Assembly: GCA_002389385.1 (NCBI GenBank)
Contig: DGOK01000045.1
Coordinates: forward strand, 1 to 51,687
Reading direction: 5' to 3'
Length of the DNA stretch: 51,687 nucleotides
Source: Rhodospirillaceae bacterium UBA4468
Lineage (GTDB): Bacteria; Pseudomonadota; Alphaproteobacteria; Rhodospirillales; Casp-alpha2
The notes under the pieces were generated by a model that worked only from the letters and a program-made list of their open reading frames with translations, was not told the origin of the DNA and did not search any database. The position numbers were made by a program, and so were the translations under genes. Below, one piece after another: positions 8,739 to 16,910 of the stretch (positions are counted from its first letter, which is position 1; each line of letters opens with the position of its first letter).

Positions 8739-9389
8739 TTAATCAGCAGCTTGAGCAACGTCTGAAACAACAACATCAGCCACAGGTGCTTTTGGTTTCC
8801 GTGGTTTGCGTGTCCGAGGCTTTTTAGGCGCCTCTTCTTTTACGTTGATGACTTCAACAGGCTCTGCCGTAGTTTCTGGCGTTGCTGTCTCTACCGACTT
8901 TTCCTCAGCAGCAAAAACATTAGTCTCAGCTTCAACAGGTTCAGATGTTTTTTGATTGCGACGATTAGAATTATCTCGGCGTGGCGCTTTTTCACTCTGC
9001 ACAGCATTCTCAGATGGCACTTGATCGCTCGTGTTGTTTTGACCGTTGTTCGTGACATCACCAGCGCTGTTTACTTCACGATTATTTTGGTCCTGACGTC
9101 CACGATTATTATTCTCACGGTTAGCATTTTCATTATCTGTGTTCAGAATTCGATAATAGTGCTCTGCATGCTGGAGATACCCTTCAGCAAGTATGCGGTC
9201 ACCTGCTGAGTTCGCATCACGCGCAAGAGCCTGATACTTTTCCAAGACTTGCGCAGCATTGCCGCGCACTTTCGACTCAGGACCATTGCTATCAAACGAA
9301 CCGCCTTTTTGGTTAGGGTACTTTCGCCCAGTCCCACGGGAACGGTTACGTCGATTATTATTATTGTTATTCTGATTGTGTTTCATCAT
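8739..9389 (-). CDS. DUF4167 family protein
   Basis: A 216-residue protein opening with a polyasparagine/arginine tract (N-N-N-N-N-N-R-R-N-R) followed by the compact DUF4167 core. Recognisable core features are the A-Q-V-L-E-K-Y-Q-A-L-A-R-D-A segment and the A-E-H-Y-Y-R-I-L motif near residues 70-80. The remainder is low-complexity, and the C-terminus is Lys/Pro-rich (P-K-K-P-R-T-R-K-P-R-K-P-K). The basic tracts suggest RNA binding, but function is unproven. The position between prmC and clpB is the usual alphaproteobacterial one. The start could be either of two consecutive ATG codons. Confidence 0.9.
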   Translation of the reverse strand: MMKHNQNNNNNNRRNRSRGTGRKYPNQKGGSFDSNGPESKVRGNAAQVLEKYQALARDANSAGDRILAEGYLQHAEHYYRILNTDNENANRENNNRGRQDQNNREVNSAGDVTNNGQNNTSDQVPSENAVQSEKAPRRDNSNRRNQKTSEPVEAETNVFAAEEKSVETATPETTAEPVEVINVKEEAPKKPRTRKPRKPKAPVADVVVSDVAQAAD

Positions 9390-9562
9390 TCTCTGAATGC
9401 TTCATTTGAAAAACAGCGCTCAACCCACACCAAATACATGCTTGGCTCATGATTCGTCCCTAAAGAAGATGACGATTATGGTTGAACGATGAGTAGCGCC
9501 TACTGTAAGGCAATTTCACACAGCCCCAAAAGGCTGAACAGATTAAAAAACTAAACCTAACC

Positions 9563-10426
9563 TTAGCTTATTCCAACATCTTTTTTGTAAAAAGATAATG
9601 CTCTTTCAATTCCAGATAGATCACGTCGCACGCGATACTGCGCAAACCCTGACTGTGCCGCAATCTCAGCGACATCGTTTGCCTGATCAATTCCAATCTC
9701 GACCACGAGAATACCATCTGATCGAAGCAAATTTACGCTCATAGGTATTAAATAGTGATACGCATCAAGACCTTTTGACCCACCGTCGAGTGCTAGGTGC
9801 GGTTCATGATCACGTACGCTTCTGTCCAGACTGGGAATATCGTCTGTCGGAATGTATGGAGGATTGGAAACAATCAAGTCGAACTGACCATCAATGGCAT
9901 CATGCCATGAGCCACAAATCATTTGTGCGCGATCGCTCAAACCGAGACAATCAACGTTACGGTTTGCGACACTGATTGCCTCTCTCGAAATATCCAACCC
10001 AATACCGTTCGCCTTTTGAAAGATATTCAGCAGCGCCAATAACAGGCATCCACTTCCTGTCCCTAAGTCCAAGATATTACGAGGTGCTTCACGGTCATTA
10101 AATACTTCGGTGACGAGTTCAAGAACTGTTTCAGTGTCTGGTCTTGGGATGAGTGTGGCTGGGGATACTTGCAATGGCATACTCCAGAATTCACGTTTCC
10201 CTGTGATATGTGCAAAGGGCTTACCTGCCGCGCGTTCTTTTACACCAAGCTCAAAAGCACCAACTACCTGTGCGTCTAATTCTTCATCTGTCCTGGCAAA
10301 CACCTGCGCTTTGTTTAAGTTCATCACATGGGCAAGCAGGCCACAAGCCTCAGACCTAGCATCTTCGATACCCGAATCTGTAAGCTGCTTCGTCCCAACA
10401 CTTAATACCTGGGCAACAGATGTCAT
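9563..10426 (-). CDS. prmC: Release-factor glutamine N5-methyltransferase
   Basis: A 287-residue class I methyltransferase. The SAM-binding motif L-D-L-G-T-G-S-G is at 119-126 and the diagnostic N-P-P-Y at 188-191. PrmC methylates the Gln of the GGQ loop in RF1 and RF2. The ATG overlaps the prfA stop by 4 bases (ATGA), so enzyme and substrate are translated together. It is the last tightly coupled gene of the run that starts with the RodZ-like gene. Confidence 0.96.
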   Translation of the reverse strand: MTSVAQVLSVGTKQLTDSGIEDARSEACGLLAHVMNLNKAQVFARTDEELDAQVVGAFELGVKERAAGKPFAHITGKREFWSMPLQVSPATLIPRPDTETVLELVTEVFNDREAPRNILDLGTGSGCLLLALLNIFQKANGIGLDISREAISVANRNVDCLGLSDRAQMICGSWHDAIDGQFDLIVSNPPYIPTDDIPSLDRSVRDHEPHLALDGGSKGLDAYHYLIPMSVNLLRSDGILVVEIGIDQANDVAEIAAQSGFAQYRVRRDLSGIERALSFYKKDVGIS

Positions 10427-11493
10427 TCCATCGTCGCCAATTGGCGCGCGTTATCTTCAGAGAGCAACGCATCAACAACTTCGTCGATCTCTCCATTCAA
10501 AAACGCATCTAAGATATGAAGCGTGAGGCCAATCCGATGGTCAGTAACCCGGCGCTCTGGGAAATTATACGTACGGATACGTTCAGATCTGTCGCCTGAA
10601 CCCACCTGATCTTTACGGTTTTTTGCACGCTCCGATGCTTGACGCTCGCGTTCTGCATCGTAAAGCCTCGCGCGCAAAACCTTCATCGCTTGCGCTCTAT
10701 TCTTATGTTGTGATTTCTCATCTTGTTGTGAGACCACAAGACCACTGGGTAAATGCGTAATACGCACAGCACTATCTGTTGTGTTCACGTGCTGACCACC
10801 TGCACCCTGCGCACGGAATGTATCGATGCGAAGATCTTTATCCTCAATCTGGATATCGACGTCTTCTGCTTCTGGCATCACAGCGATAGTGGCAGCTGAG
10901 GTATGTATCCGTCCGCCTGATTCTGTCGTCGGTACGCGTTGGACCCGATGAACACCACTTTCAAATTTAAGGAATCGGAAAACTTCCTTCCCCGTAATTT
11001 CCGCAATCGCCTCCTTGGCTCCACCAACGCCCGTTTCCTGAAGATGAATAATATCAAATTTCCAGCGCATCCGTGCAGCATATCGCTGATACATACGAAA
11101 TAAATCTGCAGCAAAAAGGCCTGCTTCATCTCCGCCTGTGCCTGCGCGAATTTCCAAAATAGCATTTCGGCTATCAGCTTCATCTTTAGGCACCATCATT
11201 AATTTAACGACGTTTTCTAATTCTGGAATTTTATCTTTCAATAAACGACATTCTTCCTCAGCCATCGCTTTCATATCTGCGTCACTGTCAGGGTCTTCAA
11301 TCATTGCTGCAGCATCAATAAATTCCTGACGCGCCTCACGGAACGCATTGATAGCTTCAACAATTGGTGTCAGGTCCGCATATTCTTTCGAAAGGCTTGC
11401 ATATTCCTCTCCAGTTACGCCGTCCGCTGACATTAAATGCGTCAGTTCGTCGAAGCGCGACGTCATGCTCTCAAGATGTTCTTCCATACTCAC
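10423..11493 (-). CDS. prfA: Peptide chain release factor 1
   Basis: A 356-residue class I release factor. The GGQ motif that triggers peptide release is at 232-234. The stop-codon reading tripeptide P-T-T at 188-190 fits the P-x-T type of RF1, which reads UAA and UAG, and not the S-P-F of RF2. The probable GTG start overlaps the hemA stop (GTGA), and an in-frame ATG lies six bases later. A normal RF1 agrees with TAG serving as an ordinary stop elsewhere in this window. Confidence 0.97.
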   Translation of the reverse strand: MSMEEHLESMTSRFDELTHLMSADGVTGEEYASLSKEYADLTPIVEAINAFREARQEFIDAAAMIEDPDSDADMKAMAEEECRLLKDKIPELENVVKLMMVPKDEADSRNAILEIRAGTGGDEAGLFAADLFRMYQRYAARMRWKFDIIHLQETGVGGAKEAIAEITGKEVFRFLKFESGVHRVQRVPTTESGGRIHTSAATIAVMPEAEDVDIQIEDKDLRIDTFRAQGAGGQHVNTTDSAVRITHLPSGLVVSQQDEKSQHKNRAQAMKVLRARLYDAERERQASERAKNRKDQVGSGDRSERIRTYNFPERRVTDHRIGLTLHILDAFLNGEIDEVVDALLSEDNARQLATME

Positions 11494-12758
11494 GATGAAT
11501 TTTCCTCGTCTTCAGTAATACCGAACAAATCTCGGATGAGATCTTCAGCTATTTCAATGTTTTCACCTGCCGCAGCTTTGCTCCGCAAACGCTCACTTGG
11601 CGTATGTAACAACCGCTGGGTCAGCATATGTGTAGCACGTTCCGCATCACCTCCAGCATCCAAGAGGGCTTGATCTCTCAACGCATTTACATGGGCCCGA
11701 AGTGCACTGAGTGCTGGCGTAGCCTTCCGTGCTTGTCGATCCTGGCCATATCGCGCAACTTCATCACGTACAATAAAAGCGGCGGCATCAGCCTCGGTGA
11801 CACGGGTCTCTAATCCTTCAATGGCAAGTCGCTCTAAATCTTGAAGGTCATATAAGAACACATCATCAAGCCGATCTACGGATGGCTCCACATCTCCAGG
11901 CAATCCCGCGTCGACAATAAATTGCGGGCGGAACCTACGTGCTTTGAGTGCAGTGCGGACCATGTCTGCCGTTAAAGCAAGCGAGCGTCCACCCAATGCA
12001 GTAACAACGATGTCCGCATCAATCAGCGCATTAGAAAGACCGTCTTCTGGGATATGCCTGGCACGGAGTTGCGTGGCTAATGCGCTGGAAGAACGAGATC
12101 CAATGTCCACAACCGACAAACTACCAATATTTGCACGAATGAGCTCGCTCCCAATAACCTCGCCCATATCCCCTTGGCCGATGATGAGTGTATTTGCATT
12201 CTCAAGGCGACCATGAACATCACGTGCAACACCAACAGCAACCGCAGCAATCGATACAGGTCGCTCACCAATGGCTGTTTCAGTTCTGACCCGCTTCGCG
12301 GCGGTATAGGCTGCCTGCATTAGGCCTTCTAGTTCAGGGCCTATCATATCTTGGTTACGCGCGAGTCTATGACAGGCTTTCACCTGTCCAAGAATTTGTG
12401 GTTCACCAACAACTACACTCTCTAGCGAAGATGCGATGCGAAACAAATACCCAACAGCTTCATTATCCTGTATCGAGGTTAACGTAGTCGCTTCGTTGGA
12501 TGATAAATCTGCATGTTCAGACATTACTTTCTTGATGGCGTCAAAATCCTGATTTACATCATCAGAAAAAACCATCACCTCAACACGATCACACGTCGAA
12601 AGAACCATGCCCTGATTAACTTGGGCATGGCGCAAAGAGTTCAAAAACTGAGGGACTGCATCATCATCAACAAACATACGATCACGCAGAGTGACACCTG
12701 CAGAACGGTGATTGGCTCCAACGATAAGAAATGTTTTTGATGTCGCGTTGACGCCCAT
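11490..12758 (-). CDS. hemA: Glutamyl-tRNA reductase (C5 haem pathway)
   Basis: A 422-residue protein matching GluTR. The N-terminal L-I-V-G-A-N-H-R-S-A is present, with the catalytic cysteine in S-T-C-D-R-V-E (C56; the family usually has S-T-C-N-R). G-E-P-Q-I-L-G-Q-V-K is at 118-127, A-A-K-R-V-R-T-E follows, and the NADPH-binding G-Q-G-D-M-G is at 194-199. The enzyme reduces glutamyl-tRNA to glutamate-1-semialdehyde, the precursor of 5-aminolevulinate. It is not the ALA synthase also called hemA in alphaproteobacteria. It starts 8 bases after hisS and overlaps prfA by 4 bases. The Asn-to-Asp change next to the cysteine is unusual. Confidence 0.93.
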   Translation of the reverse strand: MGVNATSKTFLIVGANHRSAGVTLRDRMFVDDDAVPQFLNSLRHAQVNQGMVLSTCDRVEVMVFSDDVNQDFDAIKKVMSEHADLSSNEATTLTSIQDNEAVGYLFRIASSLESVVVGEPQILGQVKACHRLARNQDMIGPELEGLMQAAYTAAKRVRTETAIGERPVSIAAVAVGVARDVHGRLENANTLIIGQGDMGEVIGSELIRANIGSLSVVDIGSRSSSALATQLRARHIPEDGLSNALIDADIVVTALGGRSLALTADMVRTALKARRFRPQFIVDAGLPGDVEPSVDRLDDVFLYDLQDLERLAIEGLETRVTEADAAAFIVRDEVARYGQDRQARKATPALSALRAHVNALRDQALLDAGGDAERATHMLTQRLLHTPSERLRSKAAAGENIEIAEDLIRDLFGITEDEENSS

Positions 12759-12766
12759 CGCGATCG

Positions 12767-14011
12767 CTAACGATACTTGGCTAGGTGCTCCCGAAGATCG
12801 GAGAGAGGCACCTCAGCTTGTTCGCCGCTTAGCATATCGCGAACAGTTGCAACGTTTTTAGCCAACTCGTCATCGCCAAGTATCACAGAAGCGATAGCGT
12901 TTACTTTATCTGCACGCTTCATACGTTTACCCATGTTACCTGAATACCCAAGATCAACATGATAACCATCTTCACGTAAGGTTTGTGCTATTTTCATTGC
13001 TTCTCGAGCTGCCGGTGCACCCACAGGTACAATCGCAACAGGACGTTTAGTCGGCGCGGCATCACCAACCATCATTGCTAATCTTTCGACACCCGCAGCC
13101 CAACCGATCCCAGGCATTGCACGACCACCCATCTGTTCCATCAGGCCGTCATAACGGCCTCCAGCAAGAACCGCACCTTGTGAGCCCAAAGTTGTCGTCA
13201 CAAACTCAAATGCGGTATGGGAATAATAATCGAGGCCTCGAACAAGCTGCGGATTGATATTTGTCTCAACACCAACGTCAGCGAGCCCTTGCAAGACATC
13301 ATCAAAGAATGTGCGGGAGTGATCGTTCAAATACTCCTGCAGCAACGGCGCTTCGGCCATAACTTCTCGGTCGCCCTCATTCTTTGAATCAAAAATTCGA
13401 AGTGGGTTTTTTTCTAATCTTTTTAGGCTGTCTTCAGAGAGTTTCGATTTGTGGGCTGTCAAATACTCCACCAAGGTTTCCCGGTAGGTCTGACGGCTTT
13501 CTGTATCTCCAAGCGTATTGATTTCCAATGTCACGTCATCGGCCACACCGAGCTCAAGTAACAAATGCGCACCTACTGCGATCACTTCAATATCTGCTTG
13601 CGGGCCAGGAACACCCAAGATTTCAACGTCGACTTGATGGAACTGGCGAAGGCGACCTTTTTGTGGACGTTCATACCTGAACACAGGCCCCCTCGCGAAA
13701 AATTTCACAGGCACTGACTGCTGAAGACCGTTCGACATAAATGCACGTGCGATACCCGCTGTGAATTCAGGTCGGAGAGTTATGCTATCCCCTCCCCTAT
13801 CATCAAACGTATACATTTCTTTTGTTACAATATCTGATGTATCGCCCAATGTACGTTGGAACACGTCGGTGAATTCAAACACCGGCGGCGTCATCTCTTC
13901 AAAACCATAACGAAGTGCAATTGCAGCAGCAGTATCTTGAACAAACCGCTGTGCGCGCAAGTCATCAGGTAAAAGATCGTGGGTGCCGCGAACCGGCTGG
14001 AGATATGCCAT
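12767..14011 (-). CDS. hisS: Histidyl-tRNA synthetase
   Basis: A 414-residue class II synthetase. Motif 2 region R-Y-E-R-P-Q-K-G-R-L-R-Q-F-H-Q is present, as are the HisRS-specific L-V-R-G-L-D-Y-Y and the motif 3 segment A-G-G-R-Y-D-G-L. It charges tRNA-His in the cytoplasm. It lies between ispG (19-base gap) and hemA (8-base gap), all on the minus strand, so these genes are probably one transcript. It ends with TAG, one of the few clear uses of that stop here. Confidence 0.97.
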   Translation of the reverse strand: MAYLQPVRGTHDLLPDDLRAQRFVQDTAAAIALRYGFEEMTPPVFEFTDVFQRTLGDTSDIVTKEMYTFDDRGGDSITLRPEFTAGIARAFMSNGLQQSVPVKFFARGPVFRYERPQKGRLRQFHQVDVEILGVPGPQADIEVIAVGAHLLLELGVADDVTLEINTLGDTESRQTYRETLVEYLTAHKSKLSEDSLKRLEKNPLRIFDSKNEGDREVMAEAPLLQEYLNDHSRTFFDDVLQGLADVGVETNINPQLVRGLDYYSHTAFEFVTTTLGSQGAVLAGGRYDGLMEQMGGRAMPGIGWAAGVERLAMMVGDAAPTKRPVAIVPVGAPAAREAMKIAQTLREDGYHVDLGYSGNMGKRMKRADKVNAIASVILGDDELAKNVATVRDMLSGEQAEVPLSDLREHLAKYR

Positions 14012-14030
14012 ACTTATTTTGTCCGTTCAG

Positions 14031-15281
14031 TTATTCAGCAGCGTCGGACTTAGCGTCATCGCCGTAACGGTTCTTTACATATTCTTCGACGATACCCTGG
14101 AATTCCTCGGCGATACCTGGCCCTTTAAGGGTCATTCGCTTTTCACCGTCGATGAATACAGGTGCAGACGGTGTTTCGCCCGTGCCTGGTAAAGAGATTC
14201 CAATATCAGAGTGTTTACTTTCACCGGGTCCATTCACGATGCAGCCCATAACCGCAACGTTCATATCTTCAACGCCTACATATTTTTCACGCCAGGTTGG
14301 CATCCGTTCACGAAGATAGCTTTGTATTTTGCCAGCTAAGTCTTGGAATACTGTACTTGTCGTGCGTCCACAGCCTGGGCACGCCGTGACCAAAGGCATA
14401 AAAGAACGAATACCCATAGTTTGTAAAATTTGCTGCGCAACAATCACTTCTTCAGTACGGTCGCCACCAGGCTCAGGCGTCAAAGAAACACGGATCGTGT
14501 CGCCAATGCCTTCTTGTAAAAGCACGGCAAGAGCTGCGGTCGAAGCAACGATACCTTTCGAGCCCATACCAGCCTCGGTAAGGCCGAGATGAAGTGCATA
14601 GTCACACTGGCGCGCAAGCGCACGATAAACGCGGATCAAACTTTGTACGGCGGAGACTTTACACGAAAGAATGATCTTATCAGCGCTCATGCCGAGATCG
14701 CGTGCTAAAGCAGCACTTTGCAAAGCAGAGGTTACCAATGCTTCTTCGGTAATATCAGATGCAGACTTTGGGTTCGTAGACTTCGCGTTCTCATCCATCA
14801 TGGAAATGACAAGATCTTGATCCAAACTTCCCCAGTTCACACCAATCCGAACGGGGCGATCATATTTCATCGCGACTTCGATCATCGTCGTGAACTGTCG
14901 ATCACGTTTTTCTCTAAACCCAACGTTACCAGGGTTGATACGGTATTTAGCCAAAGCCTCAGCGCATGCCGGATTGTCTGTCAGCAGAGTATGACCGATA
15001 TAATGAAAGTCACCGACAAGCGGTACATCACAGCCCATCTTATCAAGCGCATCACGAATATGAGGAACAGCTTTGGCAGCTTCATCCCGGTCCACTGTAA
15101 TACGCACAACCTCTGAGCCCGCTTGAGCAAGCGCTGCAACTTGTTGCGTTGTTCCTTCAATATCCGCTGTATCCGTATTCGTCATTGATTGAACAACAAT
15201 AGGACCACCGCCAACAACAACGTCTCCGACGCGCACGGGGATGCATTGGCGACGAAGAATGGGAGCAATAAGGTTTGTCAT
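14031..15281 (-). CDS. ispG: 4-hydroxy-3-methylbut-2-enyl-diphosphate synthase (IspG/GcpE)
   Basis: About 416 residues. It carries the IspG segments P-I-V-V-Q-S-M-T-N-T-D-T and G-D-F-H-Y. The C-terminal iron-sulfur cysteines are in C-P-G-C-G-R-T and G-C-I-V-N-G-P-G-E. It performs the penultimate step of the MEP isoprenoid pathway using a [4Fe-4S] cluster. The frame is open 18 codons further upstream into the preceding gene. I chose the ATG at 15281 because AGAGAAG lies just before it and it falls 13 bases after the upstream stop. Confidence 0.96.
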   Translation of the reverse strand: MTNLIAPILRRQCIPVRVGDVVVGGGPIVVQSMTNTDTADIEGTTQQVAALAQAGSEVVRITVDRDEAAKAVPHIRDALDKMGCDVPLVGDFHYIGHTLLTDNPACAEALAKYRINPGNVGFREKRDRQFTTMIEVAMKYDRPVRIGVNWGSLDQDLVISMMDENAKSTNPKSASDITEEALVTSALQSAALARDLGMSADKIILSCKVSAVQSLIRVYRALARQCDYALHLGLTEAGMGSKGIVASTAALAVLLQEGIGDTIRVSLTPEPGGDRTEEVIVAQQILQTMGIRSFMPLVTACPGCGRTTSTVFQDLAGKIQSYLRERMPTWREKYVGVEDMNVAVMGCIVNGPGESKHSDIGISLPGTGETPSAPVFIDGEKRMTLKGPGIAEEFQGIVEEYVKNRYGDDAKSDAAE

Positions 15282-15294
15282 GATACTTCTCTTT

Positions 15295-16761
15295 TTAGCG
15301 GTTCGTCGCTGTCCCGGCCTTAAGCCGCTCAGCATTTAAGGAGACACTTTTACGTACGTCCCCAACACCACCAATTTTTGGAGCGCTTACGCCTTCTACA
15401 GTGATATCGAGTGCGCCCGCATTCCCTGTATCAAGCACAAGCCCATTTGTATCTGGAACATCGAAAACAGATCCGATACTCATAACGCCGGTAAACAACA
15501 CATTTCCATTCGATGGGTCACGGACTTCAACCCAACTGCGGCTCGTCGCGCGGATTGATACTCCAGACAATGACGCAGCCGTGTTTGATGTTGTCGCTGT
15601 CGTTTGCTCATCGCTAGATGTGGCTTGGCGCAAAACGAGTGAGTTTAAGTCTTCTGCCGTTACTTCATAAGAAGCTGGCGGTGTGACACTTTCTGTCGCC
15701 GCATCTGCAGCAGCAGGCTCGACTAGAGCGCTGACCTCAGTTGTTTCTGCTGTCGCAGGTGCTGTCTCTTCAACAATTTTTTCTACAGTCTCTGTTGCCG
15801 CAGTTTCAGGTGTGACTGGCGCAACGTCAGAGGCTGCTTCAGCGACTGGCTGCGTTATCACTTCACTCGTATTTGTAGCTGACGGCGCGGGCGCTTCACT
15901 TACTTGAGCTGGCTCTGTTACGACTACAGACGGTGTCGATACGTCTGATGTTTCATTCGTTGTGGCTGCAGACGTTGCGGCTGGTGTCGTTACCTCAAAT
16001 GCGGGCGCGTCTGTAGCAACTTGCTCGGTGCTCGGCGTCGCTTGAGTGCTCGACGAAGGCTCAGCAGTTACGGCTTCGGCAGCTGCTTCAGCTGCAGCCC
16101 GTGCGGCGTCTGCAGTTCTTGTTGCGACTTCTCCTGCAGCATTCGCGATCTGTTCAGCGGCATCTGCACTGGCGCGCACAGCATCATCAGTCGTCGAACC
16201 ATCAGACGACATATCTGTGGAGGTGCTTGATGTTGCAGGCGCCTCGCTTGAGTCAGCACTTTGATTGTCTGGCGCATCGTCACCTGTCACGAGATGCTTC
16301 AAATGGTCTGGTACCGGCGAAATAATATCTGAGAGAATGCTCTCATCCGTTGTTGTGACGTACCAACCACCGTAAACAAGAAGGGCAATTAAAAATCCAA
16401 CAAAAACAATGGCGCCTTTAGGCACACCGCTATCTTGGACTGGCGTCGGAAACAGAAGCTCGCTTGAGTTTCCTTTACCCATCTGTTCCGTGCGATAACG
16501 GCGTACAACTTCATCACCGTCGAGGCCAAGATGTTCCGCGTATGAGCGTATAAATCCAACCGCATAAGTATCTCCAGGCAAGTCCGCATATCGACATTCT
16601 TCAATCGCTTCAAGATACAAAAACTTAATACATAGAACATCTGATACTTCGCGCAGTTCTTCGCCTACGCGCAATCTAGATGCACGCAAAAGCGCACCAA
16701 CTTGCGGAGTCCGCTCATCGTTCCCTTTTGGATCTTCTTTTTTCTGGCTTTTAGTGTTCAT
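15295..16761 (-). CDS. RodZ-like protein with HTH, membrane helix and DUF4115 domain
   Basis: A 488-residue protein. The cytoplasmic Xre-like helix-turn-helix occupies about 20-90 (V-G-A-L-L-R-A-S-R, then D-L-P-G-D-T-Y-A-V-G-F-I-R-S-Y-A). One membrane helix lies at 116-134. A very long Ala/Thr/Glu/Ser-rich periplasmic linker spans about 150-380, and a C-terminal beta domain of DUF4115 type ends the protein. RodZ links MreB to the cell-wall machinery. The linker makes this protein longer than usual for the family. It heads the ispG-hisS-hemA-prfA-prmC run, as is common in alphaproteobacteria. The symbol rodZ would be reasonable but function is inferred. Confidence 0.88.
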   Translation of the reverse strand: MNTKSQKKEDPKGNDERTPQVGALLRASRLRVGEELREVSDVLCIKFLYLEAIEECRYADLPGDTYAVGFIRSYAEHLGLDGDEVVRRYRTEQMGKGNSSELLFPTPVQDSGVPKGAIVFVGFLIALLVYGGWYVTTTDESILSDIISPVPDHLKHLVTGDDAPDNQSADSSEAPATSSTSTDMSSDGSTTDDAVRASADAAEQIANAAGEVATRTADAARAAAEAAAEAVTAEPSSSTQATPSTEQVATDAPAFEVTTPAATSAATTNETSDVSTPSVVVTEPAQVSEAPAPSATNTSEVITQPVAEAASDVAPVTPETAATETVEKIVEETAPATAETTEVSALVEPAAADAATESVTPPASYEVTAEDLNSLVLRQATSSDEQTTATTSNTAASLSGVSIRATSRSWVEVRDPSNGNVLFTGVMSIGSVFDVPDTNGLVLDTGNAGALDITVEGVSAPKIGGVGDVRKSVSLNAERLKAGTATNR

Positions 16762-16910
16762 TCAGCTCATCAAACCCGTTGTTACGGAACGCGATTTCGC
16801 AAGTCGCGATGTCTCGGGCCCGCTCTTGGAGATTATTCTCACATTTCGCCTTTGATTTACAAGGATAATCCAGCATTTGGCCTTAGCCACCATTAACTAT
16901 GAGGCCCAAA

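Noticed and set aside
15683..16325. Several open frames opposite the RodZ-like linker
   Set aside because: They arise from the Ala/Thr/Glu codon bias of the linker and have low-complexity Ser/Ala/Val or Arg/Gln content with no ribosome site.
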